Counted from the stretch's first letter, positions 11,715-23,960 are shown. The stretch: DNA of 64,000 nucleotides from Isoetes taiwanensis (GCA_021234155.1 JAJEKV010000039.1:4446745-4510744); one strand, 5' to 3'. Numbers and translations: made by a program. The notes: generated by a model from the letters alone, not told the origin.

Positions 11715-12715
11715 AAGAATAAGAATAAGAATAAGAATGGTTTTTTATCGTCCATTGAGACCAATCGGCCTATGGGACCCAGAAGGAGCGCATCAAACTT
11801 ATTACTGTCCGGGTTAAAAAACCCTCGCCCCGAAGGGTTTTCGAGGGAAAAATCGTGGCAGTAATAAGAATGCTATCAAACTGTACAAGTATACATCATC
11901 ATGAAATAAATGTGTATGTACATGTCAAGCGCGTGCCCGAGGACATAGCTGATCCCGCATGTCCATGACCTCCTGAAGGTATGATCCTAGCACCCGTACG
12001 GATGCCGTGCTCAATGTCACATATAGCGGCTGGCCAGGCCTGACCAACTCAGCATAGCGCGTTCGGATTTGATCATATGCTGGGCAACTTTGAAGGGTAT
12101 GAGATTCACCCTCAATGACTCCCATTTGGCAGCATTGACAGAGCCTGTCCTGACGTGGCTCACCAATCCATCTGCCTGTCTCAATTCGAAGATGATGTGC
12201 CCCTGTGAGAATGGAGGCAATGAGTCTGCGTCTTTTCATGGGCAAGTGGGTGCGCAGGTAGCATTGCGGGCCTCGTTCCAATGTGGGATTTAATTTATGT
12301 GGTGCTGGTAGTGTGCTATCTTGACCTGTTCAAGGGCGCTGGCATCCCAAAGCTTGCTGATGAAGCAAGCGTCAAGATATTGCCTCAAGCTATGGCGATC
12401 TGCCTCTGTTTGCACATGTATGCACCTGTGCTCCTGCACATTCCATCTAGCCATCCATTGAGCTCTCTTTTCCCTCCAGCAAGCCTTGAGACACTGTGGC
12501 CCCATTGCCATGATATAAGCTAGTTTAGGGAGACGAGCATCGTCCATATTGACCACCTTCTAAAAATAGACAATGTGGCGATCAAGGGCCGCCCTCTGAA
12601 GAGGCAAGAATCCTGTCTCCTGCAGTAGAATTTGATATGGGACTGTGGACTTCACCACTAGTGCTCGTACCAAGAAGGCTAGATTTTGCAAGAGTTGAAG
12701 AAGAGGGTGAGTTTT
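11715..12715 (-). mobile_element. LINE with STR tail (family B), 5'-truncated
   Basis: A non-LTR retrotransposon remnant on the minus strand. Upstream sequence (12,560-12,715) matches the LINE at 53.7 kb (VKSTVPYQILLQETGFL versus VKYTVPYQILLWKTGFL). Two open stretches follow: 12,556-12,290 and 12,281-11,925. The second ends in a zinc-knuckle-like C-x2-C-x9-H-x4-C (CQCCQMGVIEGESHTLQSC) followed by a Tyr/Arg-rich tail, typical of LINE C-termini. The 3' region carries a compound hairpin (11,800-11,868) and ends in repeats of AAGAAT/ATTCTT instead of poly(A). Frameshifts and stops make it dead. Confidence 0.78.
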
Positions 12716-12716
12716 A

Positions 12717-14174
12717 TTTTATTTAGAACACTCGCAGTTTCCTCCAGATTGCGAAGACTGAACATAGTTCAATGTGTTACGGTTATTTGATGCGCATTCC
12801 TACGTTTTTATGGTGTCTACTATTTCTTCTATAATCAAGGCAATAGATGTCAAGCCTCTGAACTTCAACGGAAGGCCTAAAGTTATCTGTTGAAGTGCGA
12901 GTCCATGATTGCTTTTATTAAACATTGTGTTCTAAGTTTTATAGGCTTGAATGAAATGACTTACCATTTAAGGAATTTGAATTGATAAAGACTTACCAAT
13001 GAGCTAAAAGCTTGACAAACACCCATACCATTGTTCCTTTTAACATTAGGCGTATGTAAGCAATTTGAGTTGAGAGGCCTATGCTAATGAGTTAAAACTC
13101 GACAAACATCCACACCATTGTTCCTGTTCCTTTTAATATTAGGTGGATGTAAGCGCTTTGAATTGGTGCTTATACCAATTACCAATATGCTAAGAAATGC
13201 CAAATTTTCCCACCATTATTTCTTCTAATAATAGGGGTGATTATGTGAACGAATTGATGGATTTATCCAATGAGCATGGTTCCCAAGATCTTTTCATTTG
13301 CACTACTTAGGTGTAAATTATGTAAATGAATTAATGGACTTATCCAATGAGCATGATTTCCAAAATCTCTACATTTCCACTGTCTTATTGATCACTTTAA
13401 AGAAATGTAACACAATCTTCATTTCTTTAGTTCAACATATTGATAGATTTCTTTAGTTCAACATATTGATAGACTTATCCAATGAGCATGATTTCCAAGA
13501 TTTCTCCGTTGGTTCCATCTACCTTGCTTTTGTTCAACATCCTTTAGATTCATAGATAAATTGATCATAGATAAATAGATCACATAATATCTCTGTATTA
13601 ACTAATAATCTTATCAGGCAACAAAACCTCAACCATACTTGAAATAATACTCTTTTAACTCAACTTATTTTAACACAGCATGTGCTCTTCGATGATGTTG
13701 TGTTTTTAGGGTGTTGTATGATTCATGTAACTTTACACATGATGCAGCAATCCTAACGATTGCTATGCTAAAATCTATGAAAGACAAGCAATACTTCCTC
13801 TTCAATCCAGCTTTAATCTTAGAGTATGTCCTTCTACAACTGCCACGTAAAAGTAACAATGAAATAAAAGCCTCAAGTATCTTGGTGTATACATGTTACA
13901 AGGCACGAGTGTTCATCTAAGCATTTCATCTCAATACGCACAAAAGCATACTCTTAGTTCCGATGCATTGGGATGCAACATGAGACAACCATCATAGACA
14001 TGCCATTCAAATTTAATAATTCAACTACATAGTCAAGGCCTTTAATACAAAACAAAGTGAAAGTCATAGGAACCGACAGAACATCTAAAAGAAGAAATAA
14101 TTAATTATCCAAATGCAACAACAAGCAACATCATCTACAAAATCAAGAAATTAAGTTCTATTTCTACAATAGAA
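12717..14174. repeat. Degenerate minisatellite-like region
   Basis: No gene is seen. Imperfect tandem blocks of about 90-130 bp share the motifs CACCATTGTTCC, TTATCCAATGAGCATG and AATTGATGGA/TTATGTAAATGAATTAATGG (about 13,015-13,500). A 28-bp unit (TTTCTTTAGTTCAACATATT...) is directly duplicated at about 13,421-13,475. The region may be the interior of the Helitron-like element whose 3' end lies at 14,212. Confidence 0.5.
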
Positions 14175-14212
14175 CCATACTTATGCCCGGCAACGTCGGG
14201 TATCCGTTATTA
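14175..14212 (+). mobile_element. Helitron-like 3' terminus
   Basis: The plus strand reads ATGCCCGGCAACGTCGGGTAT, a GC-rich hairpin, then CCGTTATTAG followed by T. This is the same terminus as at 4534 but on the opposite strand and with CTAG altered to TTAG. Sequence further inside is not shared, as expected for non-autonomous Helitrons. The 5' end was not located. Confidence 0.42.
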
Positions 14213-15142
14213 GTTACCTATTAAACCCATGTAATTTTGATTTGCTGTGGAACTCCATGGGTGAAAGGTTTTGGAAGTTTTGAAAAGAAGAATTTTTGTG
14301 GCATGTATCTGCCATCACCTGCAACTTGTCATTCATTACTACAACAGGCTAGTTCAATATCATTATACCTGTTTTTAAACTCAGAGGGTCGAGGAGGAAA
14401 AGATGATTTTACAAACAATTTGAAAATTATGCCTTTTATTGAAATTTGTTTAATTTGATTGAGATTTTGAAAATATATTATTTCCGGCTTGAGGTATTAA
14501 TAGCAGAGAGCTTCCGACTATATCTTGTAAATTCTGAATGGTTCTAAGACTTGCAGGAAATTTTCCTAAGAAGGTTTTAAAGTTTCCCCAACGCTGTATT
14601 CATTGTTTCGGTTTTAGAAAATAGCCTTTAACTTCCAATTTTATCCATGCAGTTATGATAATTTAAAGAAAAATTCCAAGCTGATATTCTCGCTCCTATA
14701 CCACCATGTTAAATGCAACCAACCAACGCAAACAACGTGTTGCATAAGACAATTAAACACCTGAGAATGAAATGAACACACTTCACTTGCAACCTGAACT
14801 TCCTATGAGGAGGTTTATATTTGGTAGTTACAATTATTATCCTTCAAAAGCTGAGAATTTAATGCTGCAAATCTTACATTTTAGGAAACCATACCTTGAC
14901 TCTCAAAAGAAGCACCTGGTGTTCTTCACAAGTACAATAGTAGATACCTCAAGGGTCTTACCTTCCAGCTATTACCAAGCTTCAAAGATTATGATGGGAA
15001 GGATGCCTTCTAATTGGAGCTACAAATATAAATCGCATGCAAATAAAAGCATAAGACAAAAGAAAGAAATTACCTCATACTAAATAGTCCAGAAGGTTAC
15101 AGAAAGGAAATAGATGGTAAATGTTAAAAAACTATTCCTTCA
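14213..15142. other. Non-coding stretch, no gene recognised
   Basis: Short open frames exist on the plus strand (14,237-14,458 and 14,772-15,083), but neither shows a recognisable motif or codon pattern. I do not support them as genes. Confidence 0.4.
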
Positions 15143-15308
15143 TGCATAATATAATCCACAGATAACAAAGAGTGGATGCCTCACAAAATCTTGTTATTCT
15201 TGAGTAGTTTCTTTGAATCTGCTAGCTGCATAATATAATCCACAGATAACAAAGAGTGCTGCCTCACAAAATCTTGTAATTCTTGAGTAATTTCTTTGAA
15301 TATGCTAT
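15143..15308. repeat. Tandem duplication, about 84-bp unit
   Basis: Both units contain GCATAATATAATCCACAG, AACAAAGAGTG and TTGAGTA(G/A)TTTCTTTGAAT (about 15,143-15,226 and 15,228-15,308), differing by a few substitutions and a 2-bp indel. Confidence 0.85.
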
Positions 15309-15447
15309 CGCCTTCGTTGAACTTTTACGTCGGCACATATGTGTGTCGAATTAGCAACTTTTTTAAGAAAAGGAAGCAGTTTATCAGTGAAGTACACGCT
15401 TCCAGCCTCTGATTCTAAGCTAAAGGATACTGCTATTATATATGATC

Positions 15448-15669
15448 CTAACATAAATCGACTCCAGCAAGTAGTTTAGCATAATGCAAATCCGTAGTAT
15501 TCAAAGAAATTCCAGCTAGTTTAGCAAGAACATTGGCACCTATTCCATGCTCACACAAGAATACAGAAGGAATGGTAGATCTAATATAACTAGGTGATGA
15601 ATTCAGAGCAGCTTCTGTACATTCATGCTTACATCCTTCTCCCACTGAAATGGACCAAGCCAACCACAA
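15448..15669 (-). other. Open frame in the F-box duplicated segment
   Basis: A 73-codon minus-strand frame (WLAWSISVGEGCKHEC..., ending AKLLAGVDLC) lies downstream of the F-box pseudogene on the same strand. Matching but disrupted sequence follows the plus-strand F-box copy near 3790-4140, so the segment was duplicated with the gene. It could be a decayed 3' exon. No family was recognised. Confidence 0.3.
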
Positions 15670-15765
15670 AATATTTCAGGAAAAAAAAGTATTTCATGCT
15701 ACACAAGGGAAAAAAGCTTTGATAAAGTCTCATGCACAATTTATGTATAAATAGAATTGCAAAAT

Positions 15766-15831
15766 ATATCACATACATGTCATTACATCATGATTGAGAT
15801 ATCACATACATGTCATTACATCATGATTGAG
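15766..15831. repeat. Perfect 33-bp tandem duplication
   Basis: A unit beginning ATATCACATACATGTCATTA is present twice in direct succession (about 15,766-15,798 and 15,799-15,831). The plus-strand paralogous segment near 3420-3455 has only one, more diverged copy, so this duplication came after the segmental duplication. Confidence 0.85.
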
Positions 15832-17090
15832 AAGAGAGCTTACTCCAGCTTGCAAACAATGTGAGCCATCAAATTCATCTCCACTTGCATGCCTTATGCC
15901 CCAATGCACTTTCTTTGAGCAGGTTGGATAAACTCCAAAGCCAGGTCTCGGTATCCTATTTGGTTCTTCCAATACTGCATTAACTTGTTGACATCTCTCA
16001 ATCATTCCCAAAAAATTTACAATCAGAAATTCTTCCTTGTTTTACCTAAGCCCTTTACTCAGCTTTAATCCTCCCATTTCATTTACGTTTCTGAGGCATA
16101 GCATCTACAAGATTGTGGTCACAGTACTTAAAAGAGAATATAACTTGTTCATAATAACGTCTTCATAATCAGCCAGTCTCTTCCACTCATTTGTCTCCAC
16201 ATCAAAAGCAGCATGAGACTGCATAGTATACTGATGGAAGTAAATCAGGTTATGAACCTAGATGATATTAAAATGGCCATCATAATAAACATCAACATCC
16301 CATGATGGGCCTTGTATGGATTTGAAGAAGCTCCACTCCATTGCACTAGTATGAAACATCCACAAATGAAGTCCACTATCCTCATTATATCCCATCATGA
16401 TGACATGCCCATTTAACTCCAACAACTGGCGATGGAATCGCAAATGTAAATCTGACCACATCTTGTCCTTTAGAGTAGCACATCTGGATATATGATCTTC
16501 GTTTATATCATACTTCAAAAGAAAAATGCTCTCACGATGATTGACACGACTACATTCAGTTGTCAAAATATATGCTACTTCTCCAATGACCTGAACTCCA
16601 CGAAAATACTTATAGCATTCACTTCCAAACAAATTATCACAGATTATTTCCTTCCACGAACTCATTGCAAAATCAAATATCCAAAGCTTGGACAACCCAG
16701 CAAGTATGAAGTAGAAGCCCGGACCTCCTTTAGGAACTAAACTTACAAAAGAGGAATATATGCTAGTTGAAAATGGAAAGGAAGGCTCATAAATACGCTC
16801 TGTTGAAATCAGAGGAGGAAGATTCACCCATTGATTCAAGGCGGGATTACAAACTGATAGTTTGATCCTTTTATGAGAGCCATAGCGCATATTTTGAAAG
16901 CATAATAAACCATGTGCAGAGGTAATAGGCAAAAAACTAGAGGGATCCACTTTGTGGGGTAGCTGGGTTGGCATCAAAGCTCTAAGAGGCAACCATTTAT
17001 CTGAAAAATGCTCTAGAAAAATACTTGAATTTTATGCATGCCGGGCTTCAACACGTCGAGAGACTGCGGTTTGACGAGAGAGCTCCAGAT
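15802..17090 (-). pseudogene. F-box/kelch-like pseudogene, inverted paralogue
   Basis: Minus-strand paralogue of the remnant at 2292-3219. It extends further upstream: codons for FLEHFSDKWLPLRALMPTQL (about 17,027-16,968) precede the shared part. Further upstream, to about 17,090, is a stretch that resembles the end of an F-box (VSRRVEARHA, with a TAA). The main frame runs from 16,992 to a TAG at 16,258-16,260, after which homology continues in frame (VHNLIYFHQ, VFDVETNEWKRL-like). Then comes a deletion or frameshift near 16,165 and a stop in the basic tail. A downstream frame (16,011-15,802) resembles sequence after the plus-strand copy. The intact ancestor would have been an SCF substrate adaptor; this copy is dead. 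Confidence 0.75.
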
Positions 17091-17124
17091 GATGATACAA
17101 GAAGAATTAAGAGGTGATATAATT

Positions 17125-17160
17125 TGAGAATAGAATAGAATAGAATAGTTTTTTTATCCA
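17125..17160 (-). repeat. Family B LINE tail remnant
   Basis: GAATAGAATAGAATAGAATAG followed by TTTTTTTATCC is, on the minus strand, the GGATAAAAAAACTATTCTATTC end seen in other family B LINE tails in this window. No body is attached. Confidence 0.5.
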
Positions 17161-17162
17161 CA

Positions 17163-20100
17163 CATTTGTGTCCATCTCCATATCCCCTCTCCGTCCGGCA
17201 ATGCCTCCAAATAACCTAAAATTTGAAACTCGAACCTATCCTTCCCCGCGGACGTTAAAATATACTTCCTTCCTTCCTTCCTTCCTTTTATACCACCATT
17301 GCTATTTGGTGGGAAATCTTATTTGGTGGGAAATCTTAATCTTGGCGTAATCCAAACAATGTCATTGAATGGATGAGAGCCAAACCATGTTTAACTACTG
17401 TGTTCACCTTCACATATAGACCTCAGGCCCTTTTTCCTCAGGCTCTTCTTCTTCTTCTTCTTCTATATGGCTGTCATATTTTTTTAAGACACCCTTTTGG
17501 GCTCCATGTCAGCTCCATGTCAGAGATAGGACACGTCTTAAACAAATCAGTTTTCCATTACTTCAGAATAAGACATTTACTATTAAAATAAGACATGCCT
17601 TATAATCTTGGTTTTCCACAGGCAGATTGAAGCAAGCAATTCGAACAGGGAAAGCTGAAAATTTGTCAGATTTGCATCTCCTTGGTACACTGACCCTTCT
17701 TGCAAACTGAAGAAGCACTCCAAAAGTAAACCCCTTTTGCTTTTCTTGCAATATATAGTCATCTTTTGCTGGCAAGAATCAGAGCATAGCAGGGAAACAT
17801 CAATGCAGAACAGGCTAACATCAGGCATGCAACACAGAGCAGAGCAGGGCTCAAGCTGAAACATCGATCATTTGCTTCAGAAAACAAATTAAACTCTTTG
17901 AGCCTGGGTTGTACACTTTGACCTAAGGCCATCTAGGTAAAACCCATCTGCCAGATTGCATCTCCACGACCTGCAGACAGCTAAAAAAGGCCTGCAAATG
18001 CTTGATGCAGGGTGATTAAGTCTGAGATGGAGGGCCAACCCACGATTCTGGCTCCAATTGGTGTGTTTTGCACACATCCAGTGTGTTACAAAAACCAAAA
18101 ACTTTGAGCAGACGGACTGCAAATCTACGAATCTGATCTTGAGCTTTGTCATCGGGTGCTAGAGACACAATTCCAGCAACTTATTTTTGGGCCACCCTAA
18201 GATTGCGGCCAAGAAGGCCTGGGATTAGCCAAGTTTGGTTGTCGCATTTTGTGTGTGGGGGTCCTCGGAAGAAAATGCGACACTATGCTTGTACAGACTT
18301 CAAATGAGACATGTCTGAAAAGATACCGTGGAAAAGCCCTGGTGTCTTATCTGATGATGTCGCCCAATCATAGTTCTATAATTATAAGACAACATGGTTG
18401 TGGAAAAAGGGCCTCATTCTAAATTCTTTAAAGTGAAAAGATGATTGTGACTATCCCAATAAACTAAACAAGAACTTAATTGACCTAAAAAGTCCCAAGC
18501 ATACATGGTTTGAAGCAGCATACTGCTCATATAAGACATGCTCAGTCTGTGGTCTTGTATATGCTCCAGGAGAGTAGAACAAATATCTAGCAAAATAACA
18601 AGGGGTTTCCTTTGTATTTTTATACATTTTCCAATATGGTTTGGCTATGATTTCATGGCGTACTCGCGTCGAATGTACTAACACGTACATGTAGAGTGCA
18701 CATACACGTGCATTAATTTAATGGTGCCCCCCCCCTCCCCCCCTTTTTTCTTGTTGGAGGAAAAGGAAGGGATTGATATTAATCATAACTTAAGAGAAAA
18801 TACAAATTAAGGCATAATGCCTAGTATGAGAGCAGGCCCAGTGGGCCAAATCCACAAAACAAATATAACCATCAAAAAGTAATATCTTCAAAAAGAAAAG
18901 AGTCTTCATATAATCCTGAACAACAAGGTAGCATAATTTGGGTTGAACAGAAAGAGCACAAGGCATCAGGGGAAGGAAGATGGGACAAATTGGCAAATTG
19001 GCAAAGGAGTGAGTACCATCCACAGAAATTCGGCAGTTGGGCATACTATACCAATCAATATCAAACTAGTGAGGGGCTAATAACATCAGCTCATTGATCA
19101 GAATTTGGATGAAGTCAAGGATCACCCCAGCACATGCTTCGCACCTGCCTTCATGGAAATAATACATGGATCTAGGTATTCAGTGAGGAAGCAGTTGTTA
19201 AAAGAAATGTGGTTCTCAGTCCACTGTAAGATGTGTATTTTTGTTGTTCTCCAGCAGATTGAGAGGTGTCAAGTTGTGTGAAAAGAATTTTCAAAACCGA
19301 AATTCAATTCATATGACATGCCCTTGTTCATGGATAAATGCTATGCTTTTATTAAGACTAATTTGGAGATTAATAGTTAAAATCTTAAATGCTCATGTGG
19401 ATTGTTTTATTCGTTTATATAGATCTTTCCTCAAGTCAACACACTTATACTGGACTCTCTTTACAATGGCAAGCAAATGCAGTAGTCTATGGAATGGGCT
19501 CTCTTTACACTTCAATCTGCCCATCATTGATAAAATGCCTGCTCGATCTGAGCAGTCATGCATATTTTTGGATTAGTAAGAGGCTGGCTCACTTCTGCTG
19601 ATACTAAGTTCCATTCCATGTAGCTTATTTAATTTTGTATGTGGGCATCTGTTTTTCGCAATAAGATGATCACACTGGTCACCATCAACATTTCGGAACA
19701 ACATGATCATATTGGACACCATCAACATCGGTGCATACAGCAGTCATTATAAGACAAAATAAAAGTAGTCTTGTGATCAAAGAAACAACGTTGCAAGGAG
19801 ATATAAATTCTGTCATGAAAAATAGGGAATATTCGAGTTAGATGCTCCACTTTGACGTTCTCAAAACAGGATACAGAAAAGATCTACCAATCTGGCAGTA
19901 CTAGAGCTTGTAATACAAGGTGGTTCTTTCACTTTACTTGCAATAAACCACCACTTTAAACAACTCTACCTGCATTGACACTCTAAAACAACTCAAACTT
20001 CCATTTTAACCACTTTAAACAAGTCTGCTTGCATCTTAGCAACCAATAATGGAAGTATACGAAAATAATGATGATAAATATGAAGAGGACGACGATTTTG

Positions 20101-20500
20101 TGACAAAAACCTTGACAATTAGTGTGATGATTATAGTAACAAAATTTATGATGATAATTCTGACGAATAACCTGAGATGTATTGACGAAAGTTCTAATGA
20201 AAGTCTTAAGAAAAATGCAGCTTGGAGAAATGCCAAGGAAGAGAGGAACCGAACTGAAGAATAAAGGTGGGGATTTGTGCTTGAGTTGGATTCTGGGTTA
20301 CATTTTAAAAGGATAATGAAACTAAGAAAGAGGTAAACAGAGGAGGGAACGAACTTTTGTCTGAGCCTTGAATTGCTTGTAATCTGCCATGTAAATTGCT
20401 GGGATTTTTCCGGCCCCTTACTGTTTAGATTCGAACCTATAACTGTAAGAACTCCAGCTGGTCTTCTGGAAATGCCGCTTTGCTGTCCAATCCGGCCATG
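17163..20500. other. Non-coding stretch with simple repeats
   Basis: No supported gene. It contains a TTCC microsatellite (about 17,267-17,287), a 17-bp tandem copy of TTTGGTGGGAAATCTTA (about 17,301-17,336) and a short perfect hairpin (TGTCGCATTTT at 18,240-18,250 against AAAATGCGACA at 18,272-18,282). A C/T-rich tract at 18,725-18,752 could be the tail of a decayed minus-strand non-LTR element running to about 19,080. A 71-codon acidic frame at 20,049-20,264 is low in complexity and not supported as a gene. Confidence 0.5.
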
Positions 20501-22524
20501 TAGCTGAATACATCCAAGCTACCTCAGTAGAATTCCGCTCTGGCCCCTGTCGACCTGCGCTATTCTTGAATTACTTGCTGAGAATCTGGCTTGGGGCTAA
20601 CTTCCGATTCCATCCTGCATGCTCTGTACTGCCTCTAAAATTCCGACTGCCTTGTGCTTCAATAACAACTCATCTGATGGAAATTTTACTCTGTTGTCGG
20701 CTGACCTCAACCGGTGGTCTGGGTTTCTTGCCTCAGAGGGCCTGTGAAACCAGCTTTAGACAGTTAAGTTCCTCTTTCTTAGTGCAGAGCTTGCCATTCT
20801 TGAGCCGTCTAAATCCGACAAGGAATGTTTTGTATTTATGCCTCCATGCCTTGTCCGGCCATGCTTCTAGAAACCGATTCTGGCCTGCTTCTGAAGATCC
20901 GATTTTGCTGTGCTGGGCTTTAATTTGATAGGGTTCTCAGATGATCGCCTAAGTAGAGCCTTGGAACCCTTCTAAACCATCCGGCCAAGTCTGTAACCTC
21001 GCCATCGTTTTTACCTGATATGAATTTATGATTGCCAAGGGATACCAGGATTGGGTATCCCCGGTACTTTAATAAATCCTATAGTGTGATGGTTTCAACC
21101 AAACATGAATATCTATAAGGGTCAAGAGGTGACCCATACTTGTTAGGACATTAAGCCATAGAATCGGGTATGAGGAACTGAATATGACAGACCATGTTAT
21201 GCTGGTCCCTCCTTGTAGGTCTAGTCCAGTAGGAGCTAAGGCCAATTCATACCCAAGCTAACGAGTTGGCAATTCTATAAAAATAGGAAATAGACCTAGT
21301 TAGGGGTTTTAGTGGTGAGACTACTTAATTAAGCTATGACTCTAGGGTGAATGGTTTATGGGATGATCGTTCCGCTTTTAACGTGTATTTTGGGTTCTTT
21401 GTATTTCTATGCCTGGTATTGAATGATCTAGGCAGAATATGCATTGGGATATAATAATTGAGACATTGTGGATTCTATAACATTGAAATGCATGGAATAT
21501 GGGACCATAGGGTTATTTGCTCTAGGGTTGTACCATTGTATGTGGCCTAGTTCAAGGAACTTTTAAGAATAGAGGCTAGCTTGATAACTGTATCATAGAA
21601 CGGTATATTAGCAGTACTTTGTTGGAGTAGCATGTGGATTCTATGAGGTTGGATAGATGGAGCATGAGTGTTGGGGTCTCTTTTGTCATGGATCTAATTA
21701 TGGTATTGCATGGAAGTTGGGGCTACTTATATGTTAAAGGAGTTTCATATTCTGCTTTGCGATTTGGCGATATGATGTTGTCATGTAGTTATGGAATATC
21801 TTGGTTTGAGCCCTATTGTATTGCATTGTTCTGTAGTTGTTTTTGAAAGTAAGATGCATGGGGATTGTATGCCATCTCGTATTGGACCAGTTTGCAAGGT
21901 TGTTGGTGACATTCTATCTTGTGAAGTCCTTGATGGATGATGTTGCATCTTGCATTGCAAACGGACCATCTTCGGAGGGGTGGAATGGCCGTGATCCGTG
22001 CCAGAGGGATAGACAGATGGCATGTTGCATTTACGGCCCACCTTCGGAGGGGTGGGGTGGCCGTGTAACTCCGCATCCGAGCCAGATGGCCTGACGGATG
22101 AGTTAAACCCTGTACATACAGATGGAGAGAGTGGTCTCCTTGGGACCGCAACCCAAGGATTACGCTTGGCATATGTGCATATATACATACGATTGATGAG
22201 AATGTAAACATGCTTGTAGCTTGAGTTCTAACTAATGCAGGGGCGTAGTGAAGCAGGTAAAATTGTTGTTGTTCATCGGAATACTGCTTCTCGTTGGCAT
22301 CCATCCATAATAATAAAAGAAGGATTCTACAATTCAGAATTCCCAATCCTTGCATGGCCTTGGCTTATTGGCAGGCGTATGACGCATGGCCCAATATTAA
22401 CTCATTCATTTGCCTTAATTTGAAAGAATGCATTAGATAAGACCACGTGGATGGTGGCAATATTAATCCTTGCTTGGGGACCCAGAGACCAATATAACCA
22501 ATCATAGATACGGGGATTCTAGAT
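20501..22524. other. Unclassified repeat-like sequence
   Basis: The composition and phrasing resemble the interior of plant LTRs: GC-richer patches, a duplicated motif TTCGGAGGGGTGG-GGTGGCCGTG (21,973-21,994 and 22,044-22,066), and the palindromic GGGATACC...GGTATCCC near 21,040. Neither LTR ends nor a reading frame with a recognisable domain could be assigned. The long minus-strand frame at 22,355-21,813 has no family signature. Confidence 0.35.
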
Positions 22525-23090
22525 GGTAGCATTAGAGGAAATTTGAGATCTCATTTCATCCCCATAAGAATCCTCCAATAAAATGGCTACCCTCTATTAA
22601 CTGCAATTAATGCAGCACCAACAACTTCATTGCTGTTGTTTTTCCCCTATAACTTTTGATCCACTTGTCAAAATGTTGCGGCGTTTGTTGCATTAGATGC
22701 GGAATGAAAAGATCTTTCCAATGATATATGGTTATGATGTATTTCAATATGGTCATATGCGTTAACCTTAAAAAAATATGATTTTTTGCTTATTTCTTAT
22801 ATATTTATATCGTAAAAGATGTATCAATGGATTATCACTAGATAGATCTTGTGAAGACGAACCCATTGCTACAAAAAGTTTTTGAATCAGAGTTCTGGAT
22901 CAAAAGTTATCATGAAAAAATGATACTACAGAAGTTAGTTGCAGCTGCATTAATTACAGGCTGCCACATAATACTGGAATGAGATATACTGGAGCTCTTC
23001 TCTTATTGGACAATTTAAAAAACTGACATGGCATTTTAAGCATCCCTTAATGGGACAAAATGTGATCTCATTTTTCCTCTAATGGGTAAC
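22525..23090. mobile_element. Foldback/MITE-like element with long inverted arms
   Basis: The left end (GGTAGCATTAGAGGAAATTTG...) matches the reverse complement of the right end (GTTACCCATTAGAGGAAAAATG...). The match continues in blocks for about 200 bp per arm, including TGAGATC(T/A)CATTT, AATTAATGCAGC and ATAACTTTTGATCCA. No transposase frame is present. About 160 bp of spacer separates the arms. The target duplication is unclear. Confidence 0.65.
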
Positions 23091-23149
23091 ACCAGAAGGA
23101 ACTAACGGTTGAGATTCTTTCAACATGAAATCCAATAGCTGGGCTAATC

Positions 23150-23640
23150 CACGGCCTCATGTGGATCCCGAGGACGGGGATTACCATAGCTGATAAAGAA
23201 TTCACATATCAGTTGCGCGCCTGTAATCCTAGAGAAGGGTTATAACGAATTTCAAGGAATGGTGATCCTGATGTTTGGGGATATTGTGGTTGATGACGAT
23301 TTAGCATATCAGACATGCACATGGGAGTGGGATTTCGAAGGAGGAAATCACAACAGTGCTATGGCTAGAGATCCCGAAGAAGGGGATAACTACTGCCGAT
23401 ATGGGAAGAGGATATCAACCCAAGTTCGAGAATCCCGAAGGCAGGGATATCCCATGGCAATCCCGGAGGATGGGATCACCATAAATGGCTGAGATTTGAT
23501 GAGGCATTGAAATGCCAAAATTGTTCAGAAATTACATGAGTTGTGTCAATACCCAAAAAGGGGGCTCGACAGTGGATTCCATCAAGAAAGGGTTGGGATC
23601 TGGGAGGATGGTATTTCCACCTCCGAGATCCCCAAAACTA
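23150..23640. repeat. Degenerate tandem array of ATCCCGAAG-GGGAT units
   Basis: Seven or more units of about 30-75 bp share ATCC(C)GAAG(G)N...GGGAT followed by A-rich text and often ATGGCTGA. Examples lie at about 23,165, 23,228, 23,262, 23,330, 23,370, 23,428 and 23,460. Each unit core is an imperfect palindrome (ATCCC...GGGAT). Confidence 0.5.
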
Positions 23641-23744
23641 GGGTAAAGATATCTTCAGCCAAAAGGCCTGCCTGTGATCATGAGCAACCCAAAAGGGGAG
23701 GTGACAAAAAAGAAGAGAATAGTATAGAATGAAGGAACTGCAAA

Positions 23745-23960
23745 TGCATGTGAATGGAAAATTGAGATTGACTAGTTGAAAAGGAACATTGCATGCAAAA
23801 GCATGTTGATGTAAACTAGATTGACTGGATGTAAAGTGGTCTTACATTTGAAAACATGTGGATGGAAACCTGGGATAAATTGAATGAGAAGGGGCCTCAC
23901 ATGCTAGAGTATGTGAATGGAAAATTGAGATTGACCAGATGAGAAAGTGCTATGCATGCA
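23745..23960. repeat. Degenerate minisatellite, about 65-75-bp unit
   Basis: Three to four units share CATGTGAATGGAAAATTGAG, ATTGAC(T/C)(A/G)G and GCATGCAAAAGCATG-like text. The first and last units are the most similar. Confidence 0.55.

Noticed and set aside
4150-15440. Idea that the F-box inverted duplication extends inward to the two Helitron-like ends
   Set aside because: The sequences next to 4150 and 15,440 do not match, and the Helitron-like ends share only their terminal hairpin.
20049-20264. An acidic 71-codon frame (MEVYENNDDKYEEDDD)
   Set aside because: It comes from a GAT/GAC-rich low-complexity stretch; no homologous pattern or splice context.
21813-22355. A 180-codon minus-strand frame in repeat-like DNA
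   Set aside because: No domain, biased composition, and overlapping a duplicated GGAGGGGTGG motif; most likely chance in GC-richer repeat sequence.
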